In this document: one piece after another, positions 9,043 through 18,678 of the stretch
How positions within the stretch are numbered: the stretch's first letter is position 1
Layout: each line of letters opens with the position of its first letter
DNA from: Psychrobacter sp. P2G3
GTDB lineage: Bacteria; Pseudomonadota; Gammaproteobacteria; Pseudomonadales; Moraxellaceae
NCBI RefSeq assembly: GCF_001593285.1
Contig: NZ_CP012529.1
Coordinates: forward strand, 2,728,001 to 2,792,000
DNA: 64,000 nucleotides
Direction: 5' to 3'
Program-made: the position numbers and the translations under genes
Notes under the pieces: generated by a model
Databases searched by the model: none
What the model was told of the DNA's origin: nothing
The model's input: only the letters and a program-made list of their open reading frames with translations

Positions 9043-10335
9043 CTAAAGTATTTTTTTAAGAACACTAGTGAAACGATGGCCGACACTTTGGAAAGTACCT
9101 TTTATTCGGCCCTGTTTAATAGCGTCAGGTTCACTTTGCTCACTGTGACGAAACTGCTCACTTTGACTATAGAGTAAAGTTCCGAATGCAGTTTGATAAG
9201 CACGATCATTCACCTGTATATTCAGCTGCTTAAATGACTCTTCATTATCAAAATGATTATAAGCACTGATAGCCGGATGTGTGTTAGACAGCACCACTGG
9301 CATTTTTAACAGTCTTTTGGCAAAAGGTATCATACCTTTAATGGTACTACCACCACCAGTAAGTACAATACCGCGATCGATATAACTTAACAGATCTGCC
9401 TCATGTAACTGTCGAATGACTTCAGTAAATATCTGTACATAACGCGCTTCAATAATGCGTGCTAGATTATAAAGACTGACATTGACCTCGTCACCTGTAC
9501 CTTGCGGTTTAAAAATAAAAAACGAGCTTGGATCCATACTATTTATATCGACTGTACCATGTGATTTTTTGAGCTTTTCGGCTTCTATCATAGAAATACC
9601 GATATCAGCTGAAATATCCATTGTTACTTCATGGCTACCACTTGCGATACAATGAGTAAAAATAAGCTTATTTTCTTTATACACGCAAATACTAGTAGTA
9701 CTTGCGCCTATATCTACTAGGCAAACACCTTGTTGGCGTTCTTCACCCATTAAACTATATTCGGCGCTCGTTACTGCATCAAAAACAATATGGTCGATAC
9801 CAACATCACACCCTTGCAGCAGCTTTTGTATATTTTGACGGCTAGAGACCGGCATCATCATCATGTGATACATGACTGTGATGTTTTTTGCAATCATCTC
9901 AATAGCATCATCAACCATTGCTTCTTGCTCATCAATATAAATACCTTGCTGACAGCAGTGCATCAAATAATAATCAGACGGCAAATCTTGCGATTTAGCA
10001 TTGGATAATGCTTGTACCATATCTTTAGCACGTACAGTCTCTTCCTCGACCGCTACATTACCGACACTGTTTTTGCTAGACAATTCAGGAGTAGCTAAGG
10101 TCAACCATACACTATGTACACGGCAGTTCGCTGTATCTTCAGCATCTTGAATGGCTTGTTTGATGGCACCTTGCAAGCGTTCACGATGTTTGATTTGACC
10201 TTGATAAAAATCGCTATTTTTAACTTGCCCAACACCCATAATACGTATGTCTTTTGCAGACACAACGCTGCCGATCACGACATAGACTGCAGTGGCACTC
10301 AGATGGACAACAACCAGATTTTCAGTATTTTTCAT
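9043..10335 (-). CDS. ftsA: cell division actin-like ATPase FtsA
   Basis: Actin-fold ATPase that tethers FtsZ to the inner membrane. The protein is 430 residues if it begins at MKNTENLVVV (10335); a 16-residue longer version from 10383 cannot be excluded because neither start has a strong ribosome site. Actin-family motifs are visible: VCLVDIGASTTSICVY for phosphate 2 near residue 205, and IVLTGGGSTIKGM for adenosine binding near residue 320. The C-terminus GHRFTSVLKKIL is the amphipathic membrane-targeting helix. It lies between ftsQ and ftsZ. Confidence 0.95.
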   Translation of the reverse strand: MKNTENLVVVHLSATAVYVVIGSVVSAKDIRIMGVGQVKNSDFYQGQIKHRERLQGAIKQAIQDAEDTANCRVHSVWLTLATPELSSKNSVGNVAVEEETVRAKDMVQALSNAKSQDLPSDYYLMHCCQQGIYIDEQEAMVDDAIEMIAKNITVMYHMMMMPVSSRQNIQKLLQGCDVGIDHIVFDAVTSAEYSLMGEERQQGVCLVDIGASTTSICVYKENKLIFTHCIASGSHEVTMDISADIGISMIEAEKLKKSHGTVDINSMDPSSFFIFKPQGTGDEVNVSLYNLARIIEARYVQIFTEVIRQLHEADLLSYIDRGIVLTGGGSTIKGMIPFAKRLLKMPVVLSNTHPAISAYNHFDNEESFKQLNIQVNDRAYQTAFGTLLYSQSEQFRHSEQSEPDAIKQGRIKGTFQSVGHRFTSVLKKIL

Positions 10336-10467
10336 GGTACCAAACAAATTATCGCTAAACAGGAGACTACATGACGTCTCCATTAAATCATTAGAACAGT
10401 ACTATTTTGAATTTATACATCATCTATAGCACAAAGACGGCAAAACTGTTGTACAGGTAAGACTAGT

Positions 10468-11277
10468 TTACGTTACAGGCTGAGCTACCACTGGTTCTAC
10501 TTGTGGCACTTCAGTCTTCCATGCAACGGTAAAACCGTTCTTATATCTTAAATCTACCGACTGCATATTCTCACGGCGGTCACTTAATTGATTGCTTAAA
10601 AGCTGGCTTAAATTAAGTAACTTTTGCGCGGTATTTTCGTTATCGACAATAACCCTTAGACCATTATCGAAACGTACTAACCAAGTCATACGCGGTGTTA
10701 GAATGATATCCTCAACTCGCATATCAAGCGGTGCATACCAATCATTAATCTGCTGCATTTGCTGCATAATAACAGGCGCTTGGTTCATCTCACCTTGCAA
10801 CGTAGCAAATTTTGGCTTGGTTAACTCTTCGCTGTCTGCTGGCACGAATACTGCACCTTGAGCATCGACTAAACGTTCTGTACCAAAATTGGCTACTGCC
10901 TGCTTAGGTAATGCTGTGATGACGATACCACGCTGCCAATCTCGAGTCACACTGATCTGATCGACCCAAGCAAGTCCCATTGCAATATCTCGTAACGCCT
11001 GCAAGTCAGTTGTAAAAAAACTACTTACTGTTTGCTGACTCATAGTCTGTTGCAAAGCTTGATATTGAGCAGTGGTCAAATCTTGTGTGTTGACATGAAT
11101 AGCAGCTGGCGGTGCATCACGTAGAGCCTTACCACCCATCATTAATATTAATAACAATAGCCCTACTACAAGAGTCATAAAAAAATACTTAACCCAAGTA
11201 GGTACTTGCAAGCTGGATCTCGGGCGACGGGCGTCATCACTCATCAAGTCAGTTGTTCCATTGACAGTTTGAGCCAT
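10468..11277 (-). CDS. ftsQ: cell division protein FtsQ
   Basis: Bitopic inner-membrane divisome protein that links FtsB/FtsL with the early ring. The 269 residues comprise a short cytoplasmic tail, one membrane span at about residues 29-48 (YFFMTLVVGLLLLILMM), a POTRA region (about 55-125, containing WVDQISVTRDWQRGIVI) and the FtsQ beta domain with MTWLVRFDNGLRVIVD. The stop is about 130 bp upstream of the ftsA start. Unusually, 442 bp separate it from ddlB, where the two genes are normally adjacent. Confidence 0.93.
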   Translation of the reverse strand: MAQTVNGTTDLMSDDARRPRSSLQVPTWVKYFFMTLVVGLLLLILMMGGKALRDAPPAAIHVNTQDLTTAQYQALQQTMSQQTVSSFFTTDLQALRDIAMGLAWVDQISVTRDWQRGIVITALPKQAVANFGTERLVDAQGAVFVPADSEELTKPKFATLQGEMNQAPVIMQQMQQINDWYAPLDMRVEDIILTPRMTWLVRFDNGLRVIVDNENTAQKLLNLSQLLSNQLSDRRENMQSVDLRYKNGFTVAWKTEVPQVEPVVAQPVT

Positions 11278-11719
11278 AACCGCGTTTGCCCCTATACCTT
11301 GTATATATTTTAGCTTACTAAATATTTCGATTAAATAACTACTGTTTTGCTATGACCGTTTTGCTATAAAAGCCATCAGACTTTAATGCTTTGTCTCTCA
11401 ATACACGATAAACGCCTAAAATGAGATAAATATCACCAACATAGGGTAATCATTACAATATTAACGTATTTTGATGGTAAACAATAGCCTAACCCATGCT
11501 GTAACTAGCGATTTTACACAAGTTTACAGGAAGCTGTGTTATAGCAGGGCTAGCGATACAATCTTAGGATGCATTATATCCGTTTTGTTCAATATAGCAC
11601 TAAAAATATTAGCAATTTATCTTAATAAATAGTACTAAACTCTATTTATTGTAAAGTAGCAGCGATAAGCTCTCTAACACGATACTAAAAGACAATCTCT
11701 AATGAATAGTTTCTCTCTA
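11278..11719. promoter_or_regulatory. 442-bp ddlB-ftsQ gap, probable ftsQAZ promoter region
   Basis: No credible gene is seen. A direct repeat of GTTTTGCTAT occurs near 11344 and 11360. The gap is placed to hold promoters for the ftsQ-ftsA-ftsZ unit, but this is inferred from position alone. In most gammaproteobacteria ddlB and ftsQ are adjacent or overlap. Confidence 0.45.
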
Positions 11720-12814
11720 TTAAAGTGTTTGTGCCAGTATGTGCCAGCATAAGGTATCAAAGTCCATACCTTGTGCTTTAGCTGCCATCGGGACTAAGCT
11801 ATGACTGGTCATACCAGGTACCGTATTGATTTCTAGTAACCAAAAATTGCCAGCCTCATCTTGCATAGCATCGACACGCCCCCAGCCTTTTGCATTAACG
11901 GCACGGAACGCAGCAAGGCTCAAGTCTTGCAAATGTTTTTCATCACTATTACTGAGTCCACAAGGAATATAATAGCCAGTATCATTGCGATTATATTTAG
12001 CTTCAAAATCGTAAAAGTTAGTGATATCAGCAGGTTCTAAACGAATAACTGGATAGGCTTCATCATCAATAATAACAATTGTAAACTCACGACCCGTAAT
12101 CCAGCGTTCAGCCATTACTACATCGCCACACTGTACTGCCGTTGCATAGGCAGCAGGCAACTCGTCAAGATGGTTGACCTTAGTCATGCCAATACTTGAA
12201 CCTTCATGTACAGGTTTAATAATTAAAGGTAAACCCAACATATTCACCACTTGCTGCCAGTCGGTATCAGCTGTCAACAATGAAAATGGTGCCGTTGATA
12301 ACCCGCAACCCTGCCACAACTGCTTAGTACGAACTTTATCCATTCCTAAGGCTGATGCTAAAATCCCTGAACCTGTTTGCGGAATATCAAACCATTGCAA
12401 CACGCCTTGTAGCAAACCATCTTCGCCGCCGCGACCATGTAACACGTTAAACACGCGATCATAGTCACGAAGCTCAGTAATGTCTTGATGCTTAGGATCA
12501 AAATGAGTGGCATCGACGCCTTGATTTTGTAGCGCTTGCAATACGGCGGCCCCACTGTCCAATGACACGCTGCGCTCATTGCTACTGCCACCATAAACGA
12601 CAGCCACCTTACCAAACTCACTCGCATCTTTCACTTTGCTAGGAGCGACAGTTAATAGTGTGTCTTGCTTTAGCTGGTTATTTTCCATAGTATCTTTCTC
12701 TGCTTGCGCAGCTGCTGCTAAAGCAGACTCTGGATTAGTAATAAGCGTCGTATTCTCGGCATCATTTATGGCTTCGTTGAGGTTTTTTGCATTTTCTTGA
12801 TTGTTAATAGACAT
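11720..12814 (-). CDS. ddlB: D-alanine--D-alanine ligase (DdlB) with N-terminal extension
   Basis: ATP-grasp enzyme making the D-Ala-D-Ala dipeptide of peptidoglycan. The catalytic part begins near residue 67 (GKVAVVYGGSSNERSVSL). It continues through VLHGRGGEDGLLQG, IIKPVHEGSSIGM (ATP-grasp), FEAKYNRNDTGY and LLEINTVPGMTSHSL. At 364 residues it is about 55-60 longer than usual, all in a polar Asn/Ala/Glu-rich N-terminus. The ATG at 12814 has a TAGGAA ribosome site, so the extension is probably made, although a start near residue 42 (MENNQ) is possible. It lies 27 bp after murC. Confidence 0.95.
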   Translation of the reverse strand: MSINNQENAKNLNEAINDAENTTLITNPESALAAAAQAEKDTMENNQLKQDTLLTVAPSKVKDASEFGKVAVVYGGSSNERSVSLDSGAAVLQALQNQGVDATHFDPKHQDITELRDYDRVFNVLHGRGGEDGLLQGVLQWFDIPQTGSGILASALGMDKVRTKQLWQGCGLSTAPFSLLTADTDWQQVVNMLGLPLIIKPVHEGSSIGMTKVNHLDELPAAYATAVQCGDVVMAERWITGREFTIVIIDDEAYPVIRLEPADITNFYDFEAKYNRNDTGYYIPCGLSNSDEKHLQDLSLAAFRAVNAKGWGRVDAMQDEAGNFWLLEINTVPGMTSHSLVPMAAKAQGMDFDTLCWHILAQTL

Positions 12815-12841
12815 GTAGATAGTTCCTAAAATTCTTCTAGC

Positions 12842-14281
12842 TTACTGGATATAGAGATTGTTTGCAGCCAAGTCGATGGATATCTGGCCCACATTGCCAG
12901 CACCTTGAGTGATAAGCATGTCATTTGCTTTTAATAAGCGCTGCATGACAGGTGCTAGATTGTCCTTATCAATAATCGTTGGTTCAACTTCGCCACGCAA
13001 GCGAATACTGCGTGCTAATGACTTAGTATCAGCACCCGCAATCGGGCTTTCGCCTGCTGAATATACCTCTAATAATAAGAGCTCATCAACGCTTGAGAGT
13101 ACTTCGACGAAATCATCATAACAGTCACGCGTACGGCTATAACGATGCGGCTGAAACAGCATCACTAGACGACGATCAGGAAAACTTTGACGCGCCGCTT
13201 TGATAGTGGCATCGACTTCTTTTGGATGGTGACCATAATCATCAATCAATAAAACATTACCCTCATCAATATCCACAGAGGCATGCTGCTCAAAGCGGCG
13301 GCCGACCCCTTCGAATTTCTGCAGTGCGCGCTTAATCGCTTCATCATCGACGCCTTCATCGGTCGCCATAGTGATAGCAGCCAATGCATTATAAACGTTA
13401 TGCGTACCAGGGATATTTAACGTCAAGCGTAGCGGCTCACGGTCGCGGCGCAATACGGTAAAATGTGTCTTAGTACCCTCAGTAACCAAGTCAATTGCCT
13501 GTACATCGTTAAACGGCTCAAGACCAAAAGTCAGTACGGGACGGCCAATATCATCAATCATTGCATATAGTTCAGGGTCATCACCGCACACCACAGCCAA
13601 GCCATAAAACGGCATATTTTGTAAAAACTGAATGTAAGCAGCTTTTAGTTTATCGAAGCTGTTTTCATAGGTCTCCATATGGTCTTGGTCGATATTGGTG
13701 ACAATCGCGGCCATCGGATGCAATGACAAAAACGACGCATCAGACTCGTCTGCTTCAGCAACCAAATAACGACTACTGCCAAGCGCGGCATTTTTCCCTG
13801 AGGCATTTAGCTTACCGCCAATCACGTAGGTCGGATCGAGCTGTCCTTCTGCCATCATAGTAGTCAACAAACTAGTCGTTGTGGTCTTGCCATGTGCGCC
13901 AGCAACCGCAATCCCATGACGATAACGCATTAACTCGCCTAGCATATCAGCGCGGCGAACCACTGGCAGACGCGCTTCTAGTGCTGCTTTTACTTCAGGA
14001 TTGCTGCGATCAATCGCTGACGATACGACGATGACATCCGCATTGGCGATATTTTTAGAATCATGACCAATTGATATCTTAATTCCAATCTGCTCTAGAC
14101 GTCGAGTAATCACGCTATCAGCGATGTCAGAACCGCTAACTTGATAGCCTTGATTATTCATAACCTCAGCGATACCGCACATACCTGAACCGCCAATACC
14201 GATAAAATGCAAATGCTGAATACGGCGCATTTCTGGTATCTCAATCAAACGCTTAGGTAGAGCTTTCGCAGAGGTAGACAT
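12842..14281 (-). CDS. murC: UDP-N-acetylmuramate--L-alanine ligase MurC
   Basis: Adds the first amino acid, L-Ala, to UDP-MurNAc in the cytoplasm with ATP hydrolysis. The 479 residues are normal for the family. The N-terminal Rossmann motif [17 protein letters not shown] is near residue 25, and the ATP P-loop [13 protein letters not shown] near residue 130. [12 protein letters not shown] lies in the middle domain, [14 protein letters not shown] near 345, and [10 protein letters not shown] near 370 in the C-terminal Mur ligase domain. It sits between murG (98 bp upstream) and ddlB (27 bp downstream), probably co-transcribed with them. Confidence 0.98.
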   Translation of the reverse strand: MSTSAKALPKRLIEIPEMRRIQHLHFIGIGGSGMCGIAEVMNNQGYQVSGSDIADSVITRRLEQIGIKISIGHDSKNIANADVIVVSSAIDRSNPEVKAALEARLPVVRRADMLGELMRYRHGIAVAGAHGKTTTTSLLTTMMAEGQLDPTYVIGGKLNASGKNAALGSSRYLVAEADESDASFLSLHPMAAIVTNIDQDHMETYENSFDKLKAAYIQFLQNMPFYGLAVVCGDDPELYAMIDDIGRPVLTFGLEPFNDVQAIDLVTEGTKTHFTVLRRDREPLRLTLNIPGTHNVYNALAAITMATDEGVDDEAIKRALQKFEGVGRRFEQHASVDIDEGNVLLIDDYGHHPKEVDATIKAARQSFPDRRLVMLFQPHRYSRTRDCYDDFVEVLSSVDELLLLEVYSAGESPIAGADTKSLARSIRLRGEVEPTIIDKDNLAPVMQRLLKANDMLITQGAGNVGQISIDLAANNLYIQ

Positions 14282-14379
14282 AAGGAGTTCTCTTTATTAA
14301 AGGCTAATAAAATATGATGAATTAAAAAACTTAGTTACGGAAAACAATCAGTCATGAAAGCAAAGGCTTATGATATAAG

Positions 14380-15465
14380 CTACAACGCTTGCCAAATGAT
14401 ATCAGCAACTTGCTTACTGGCACTACGATTAGCAAGGGCGTGACCTTTCTTTGCCATCTCCAAGCAAGTATGACGATCAAGTGCTGCAAGCTCATCACTC
14501 AAACGCTGCGGTGTCAACTCAGACTGCGGTAACAAAATTGCAGCATCGTGTGACGTCAAGGTGCGCGCATTCGCAGTTTGATGATCATCTACCGCATGCG
14601 GTAGCGGCACAAAAATCGCAGCGATACCGACATTTTGAATTTCAGTAACCGTCAAGGCACCAGCTCGGCAAACGATAATATCTGCCCAATTATAAGCAGC
14701 GGCCATATCATCAATAAATGGCTGTACAGTGAACTGATGAGCGCCTAAGTCCTCGCTATCATAAGCTGCTTTTGTAGCCGTCTCGTTGTTACGCCCACAT
14801 TGATGACGCACCTCAAAAGGACTGTCTATTAACGAAAGTGCCTTAGGTACGGTGTCGTTTAATACTTGCGCGCCAAGCGAGCCACCAACCACCAACAATT
14901 TAAGCGCTGAACTGTCATTAATGTCATAACGCTCAGTCGGTTCAGCCACACCCGTAATAGCGTTACGTACTGGATTACCAACGGTTTCAAGCTTAGCATC
15001 CTGTTCACTATTAGCAAAAGTATGCTCAAACGCCTGCATTACCTTAGTAGAAATCTTAGCCAAATAACGATTGCTCATACCGGCAATAGCATTTTGCTCA
15101 TGGATAATTAGAGGCGTATTGGTCATACGCGCAGCAATACCACCAGGCGCAGTTACGTAACCACCAAAACCCACTACCATATCAATCTGATTGCTACGGA
15201 TGATTTTAACTGCTGCCATCGTCGCTGATAGCAAGGTAAAGGGTAATTTGACTACACGCCCTATGCCTTTGCCGCGTAACCCTTGCATCGCAATAGGATG
15301 AAAAGCGTAACCAGTTGGCTTAACCAAGCCATTTTCCATACCATTCGGCGTACCTAGCCAGTGAATAACGGCACCGCGTTGGGTCAATTCCTCAGCAACT
15401 GCCAGTGCTGGGAATACATGTCCACCAGTACCAGCGGCCATCATCAATATATGCGGTGTCTTCAT
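14380..15465 (-). CDS. murG: lipid II synthase MurG (GlcNAc transferase)
   Basis: Peripheral membrane GT-B glycosyltransferase that converts lipid I to lipid II. The 361 residues show the N-terminal GTGGHVFPALAVAEEL loop near residue 12, FGGYVTAPGGIAARM near 100, the HEQNAIAGMSNR segment near 125, and the UDP-GlcNAc pocket CRAGALTVTEIQNVG near 265. HAVDDHQTANA follows. The start has AAAGG upstream. It is the first gene of the wall cluster here; the usual upstream neighbour ftsW is absent and gshB lies there instead. Confidence 0.97.
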   Translation of the reverse strand: MKTPHILMMAAGTGGHVFPALAVAEELTQRGAVIHWLGTPNGMENGLVKPTGYAFHPIAMQGLRGKGIGRVVKLPFTLLSATMAAVKIIRSNQIDMVVGFGGYVTAPGGIAARMTNTPLIIHEQNAIAGMSNRYLAKISTKVMQAFEHTFANSEQDAKLETVGNPVRNAITGVAEPTERYDINDSSALKLLVVGGSLGAQVLNDTVPKALSLIDSPFEVRHQCGRNNETATKAAYDSEDLGAHQFTVQPFIDDMAAAYNWADIIVCRAGALTVTEIQNVGIAAIFVPLPHAVDDHQTANARTLTSHDAAILLPQSELTPQRLSDELAALDRHTCLEMAKKGHALANRSASKQVADIIWQAL

Positions 15466-15702
15466 TAACGCCTGCCTTTCTTATCTGTACTAAAATGAAT
15501 ATTAAGTAGTAGCCACTGATATATTGATAGAAGTGATTCACTCTGAAGGCACATACACAAAAGCCCGCATAGTATAGAGGAATCTATGCTCATTTATACA
15601 GCATTTTATCGCTTAAATAATGGGTTAAATGGCTATAATATTAAACAATAAAAATGAGAGATATCAAAAAACTAATAACCTCTCATCTCCAAAATATAAC
15701 CC

Positions 15703-16668
15703 TTAATAACGAGCTTCTATCGCTATCATAAATTCTGTCGCAATATCAGTACCACATTGATCATCAATCTCACGTACGCAAGTCGGACTGGTCACGTTAA
15801 TCTCCGTAATCCGTCCACCGATTAAGTCTAAGCCGACGAACATTAGGCCTTTTTCTTTGACGATTGGGGCGACTACTTCTGCCACTTGGCGTTCAATATC
15901 GGTAAGCGGCATGGCCACTCCGCTACCACCAGCAGCTAGATTACCACGGGTTTCGCCTTTGGTAGGAATACGTGCCAAGCTGTAATCGATTACCACTCCA
16001 TCGACGATTAACACACGCTTATCACCCTCTTTAATCTCTGGTAAATAACGCTGTGCCATAATTGGCAAGGTTTCAAGCTCAGTTAATATTTCTAGTGTCA
16101 CCCCGATGTTTGGGCTATCAGCGGTCAGACGGAAAATGCCCGTGCCGCCCATGCCGTCTAATGGCTTGACAATGACATCTTGTTGCTCAGTGATAAATTT
16201 GCGAATATGTGCTTGTTTGCTGGTCACAATCGTTGGGCTCATATAATCGCTAAACCAAGTGGCAAACAACTTCTCATTACAGTCGCGAATCGCTTGTGGG
16301 TCATTGACCACTAGCACGCCTGCCGCTTTAGCATGATCAAGCATATAGGTCGCATAAATAAAGCGCATGTCAAACGGCGGATCTTTACGCATCAAAATCA
16401 CGTTATAGTCGCTGACCGGACCTGTCGCCTTATCACCTAACGTATAGAAATTTTCAGGGTCACGCTTTACCGTCACTGGCTGCGTATCGACCATCAATTG
16501 CCCACGATCCAACCAAAGATCATGAATCTGACAATAGCCAAGCGTGTGACCACGGTCTTGTGCTGCCCACATCATTGCCAAAGTGGTGTCTTTTTTATAA
16601 TTAACCTGTTCGATAGGATCCATGATGACGAGTATTTTTAAAGATTTTTTTTGATTTTCTTGGCTCAT
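15703..16668 (-). CDS. gshB: glutathione synthetase
   Basis: ATP-grasp enzyme that joins gamma-glutamylcysteine and glycine to make glutathione. About 321 residues from the ATG at 16668; a GTG four codons upstream is also in frame. Family motifs are KILVIMDPIEQVNYKKDTT at the N-terminus, MRKDPPFDMRFIYATYML near 100, VIVKPLDGMGGTGIF near 165, and the C-terminal GRITEINVTSPTCVREI with the metal-binding Glu and Asn. It precedes murG on the same strand with a 237-bp gap, so co-transcription is uncertain. Confidence 0.96.
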   Translation of the reverse strand: MSQENQKKSLKILVIMDPIEQVNYKKDTTLAMMWAAQDRGHTLGYCQIHDLWLDRGQLMVDTQPVTVKRDPENFYTLGDKATGPVSDYNVILMRKDPPFDMRFIYATYMLDHAKAAGVLVVNDPQAIRDCNEKLFATWFSDYMSPTIVTSKQAHIRKFITEQQDVIVKPLDGMGGTGIFRLTADSPNIGVTLEILTELETLPIMAQRYLPEIKEGDKRVLIVDGVVIDYSLARIPTKGETRGNLAAGGSGVAMPLTDIERQVAEVVAPIVKEKGLMFVGLDLIGGRITEINVTSPTCVREIDDQCGTDIATEFMIAIEARY

Positions 16669-16805
16669 GATAAGGCTCACTTACGTTATATTATGAATAG
16701 GCAGTTATAGGAAATTACAGGCACTTATTTATAGGCAAGTATTCATAAGCACCTGCAATGTAGCAAAGCTTCAATACAGCTCAAGAACAGCATTCTAACA
16801 ACAAA

Positions 16806-17549
16806 CTATACGCCGTACTGCTCACGGTAATGCTGCATTTTTGCGAGTTGGGTCGCGTCTTTATGCTGGCCGTTTTGTGCACCATGGTCGTCAGCTAAAT
16901 AACTGATTAAATCGTCAATGTTGACGAGTGCACGCACCGGTACTTTTAGGGTCGCTGCGAGCTCTTGTATAGCAGAATAATCGCTTTGGCCTTTTTCTTT
17001 ACGATCAAGGGCTACAATAATACCTGCAACGCTTGCGCCAGCTTGCTCTAATATCTCGACCACTTCGCGCATCGCTGTGCCAGCAGTAATAACATCGTCA
17101 AGTACCCAGACAGCTTTGCCACTGACATCAGCACCGACTAAGTTACCACCCTCGCCGTGAGTTTTGGCTTCTTTACGGTTATAACCCCATTTAGCATTGA
17201 TACCATGATGCAGCCATAACGCTTGCGCTGTTGCGGCAACGAATGGAATACCTTTATAAGCCGCACCAAAAATGACCAGCTCTTGCTGCTCTGCACCGTT
17301 ATTGCTAGCATCTATTTGTTCAGCCATCTCTGCGGCCAAGGCATCTGCATAACCGCGCGCTAGTAACGATAACATCTCACCAGTCGCTAGCAAGCCTGCA
17401 TTAAAAAAATACGGACTGATACGACCAGACTTAAGCACAAACTCACCAAACTTTAAAACTTGATTGTCTAAAGCCAATTGAATAAATTGATGAGATGAGA
17501 AAGAAACGTTTTGGGCAGGTTGAGCATTAGTCATTGGAGCATTGAGCAT
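16806..17549 (-). CDS. pyrE: orotate phosphoribosyltransferase
   Basis: Transfers the phosphoribosyl group from PRPP to orotate in de novo pyrimidine synthesis. The PRPP-binding motif VWVLDDVITAGTAMRE lies near residues 130-145, the FKSGRISPYFFNAG-like N-terminal motif near 40-55, and the flexible-loop basic residues in NRKEAKTHGEGGNLVG near 115. At 247 residues it is 30 or more longer than the usual enzyme: an insert after residue 80 (IDASNNGAEQQ) and a C-terminal tail account for this. The ATG at 17549 is preceded by TAGGAA. Confidence 0.95.
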   Translation of the reverse strand: MLNAPMTNAQPAQNVSFSSHQFIQLALDNQVLKFGEFVLKSGRISPYFFNAGLLATGEMLSLLARGYADALAAEMAEQIDASNNGAEQQELVIFGAAYKGIPFVAATAQALWLHHGINAKWGYNRKEAKTHGEGGNLVGADVSGKAVWVLDDVITAGTAMREVVEILEQAGASVAGIIVALDRKEKGQSDYSAIQELAATLKVPVRALVNIDDLISYLADDHGAQNGQHKDATQLAKMQHYREQYGV

Positions 17550-17610
17550 TATGGCATTCCTATCAGCAAAATAAAGGGCAAAAAATTTGCATTATTGTAC
17601 GCATTATTGA

Positions 17611-18621
17611 TCAGCTTGACCAACCATTGATGTCGTAATCCTGCATATTGGGATAACGAGTCAACAGGCCACTACGCGATGAGAGATTAAAATAGCATTG
17701 ACCATTATGGCTCACTTGTATGCCCCAGCCTAAATGGTAAGCCGCAACAATAATATGTCCCGCAAATAGCCGAATCTGACGATACTGATAACGCTGTGCT
17801 GGTTCAAGATCAAGCTGGCTAAGTAAGTAGCTACGGACATGCTGACAGATTTGCGCCGCGCTATAGCTATGATTGATAGTTTTGCGCGTACTACATTGCT
17901 TTAAAGCATGGACAGCGACGCTACATGCCATAATATCGGTAGCCAAACTGCCCTCGCCTGTCTCAAACTGCTGCGGCTGTAAAATCACTTGCCAATCATC
18001 AGCATAAAGACTGCTGAGTAACTCATCAGGATTATAACGTTTGGTCAACGCACGTAACGAGGCAGAAGACGCTTTAGTATTATTTTTATTGGAGCCATTA
18101 TCATCTTTATTAATCTTTACGGGACTATCAGCAAGCGCAAAACCATAACGATTCAGTTTTGGATAAGCGCGAATCGCCTGCTGAATATCTGACATATCTA
18201 ATAGAGTCATGTTGCTTAGCGGCGATAATAATGGCTGCTCGCTATGATTTTGATAAAAATTATCAGGAAATTCGACAAGCTTTGCCGCATTTAATAATGA
18301 CAAATGCTCAGCCAATGCCTCTGACGCAACCAACTCCCATTTCGATAAGCTGTCTTCATTAGGCTGATAAAACCGCGCAGAATTTCCATAGAGCCGTCGC
18401 AATTGGCCATTTAGGCGTCGAGCAGGCTCTGGAATATCACTTAAAGGCCGCGCAGGGTCAAGTGGCGATTGGCTCGGATCAAAGTTAGGGTGCACGATCG
18501 CAGGCTGCTTGCTATCAGGCAACGTAGACGACAGCTCAGCATTGCCTTCTGGCAGCTTATCGCCTATTGCTGCAAGTTCAGCATTGGGTAAGCGATTATC
18601 AGAAGTAGAAGGCTGGGTCAT
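17611..18621 (-). CDS. conserved hypothetical protein, function not recognised
   Basis: A 336-residue soluble protein from the ATG at 18621, chosen for its GGAGA ribosome site; an 11-residue longer frame lacks one. The first 60 residues are polar and proline-rich, and a Lys/Asn-rich linker occupies about 185-200. The rest is helical with aromatic C-terminal motifs (HIIVAAYHLGWGIQVS). No signal peptide, membrane span or catalytic motif is seen. It lies 61 bp from pyrE and 57 bp from the SDR-type gene on the same strand, so the three are probably co-transcribed. Confidence 0.6.
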   Translation of the reverse strand: MTQPSTSDNRLPNAELAAIGDKLPEGNAELSSTLPDSKQPAIVHPNFDPSQSPLDPARPLSDIPEPARRLNGQLRRLYGNSARFYQPNEDSLSKWELVASEALAEHLSLLNAAKLVEFPDNFYQNHSEQPLLSPLSNMTLLDMSDIQQAIRAYPKLNRYGFALADSPVKINKDDNGSNKNNTKASSASLRALTKRYNPDELLSSLYADDWQVILQPQQFETGEGSLATDIMACSVAVHALKQCSTRKTINHSYSAAQICQHVRSYLLSQLDLEPAQRYQYRQIRLFAGHIIVAAYHLGWGIQVSHNGQCYFNLSSRSGLLTRYPNMQDYDINGWSS

Positions 18622-18678
18622 GAAATCTCCATAAACTATAAAATATAAAATCAATTCTAATTAAATCAAACTGTCATC

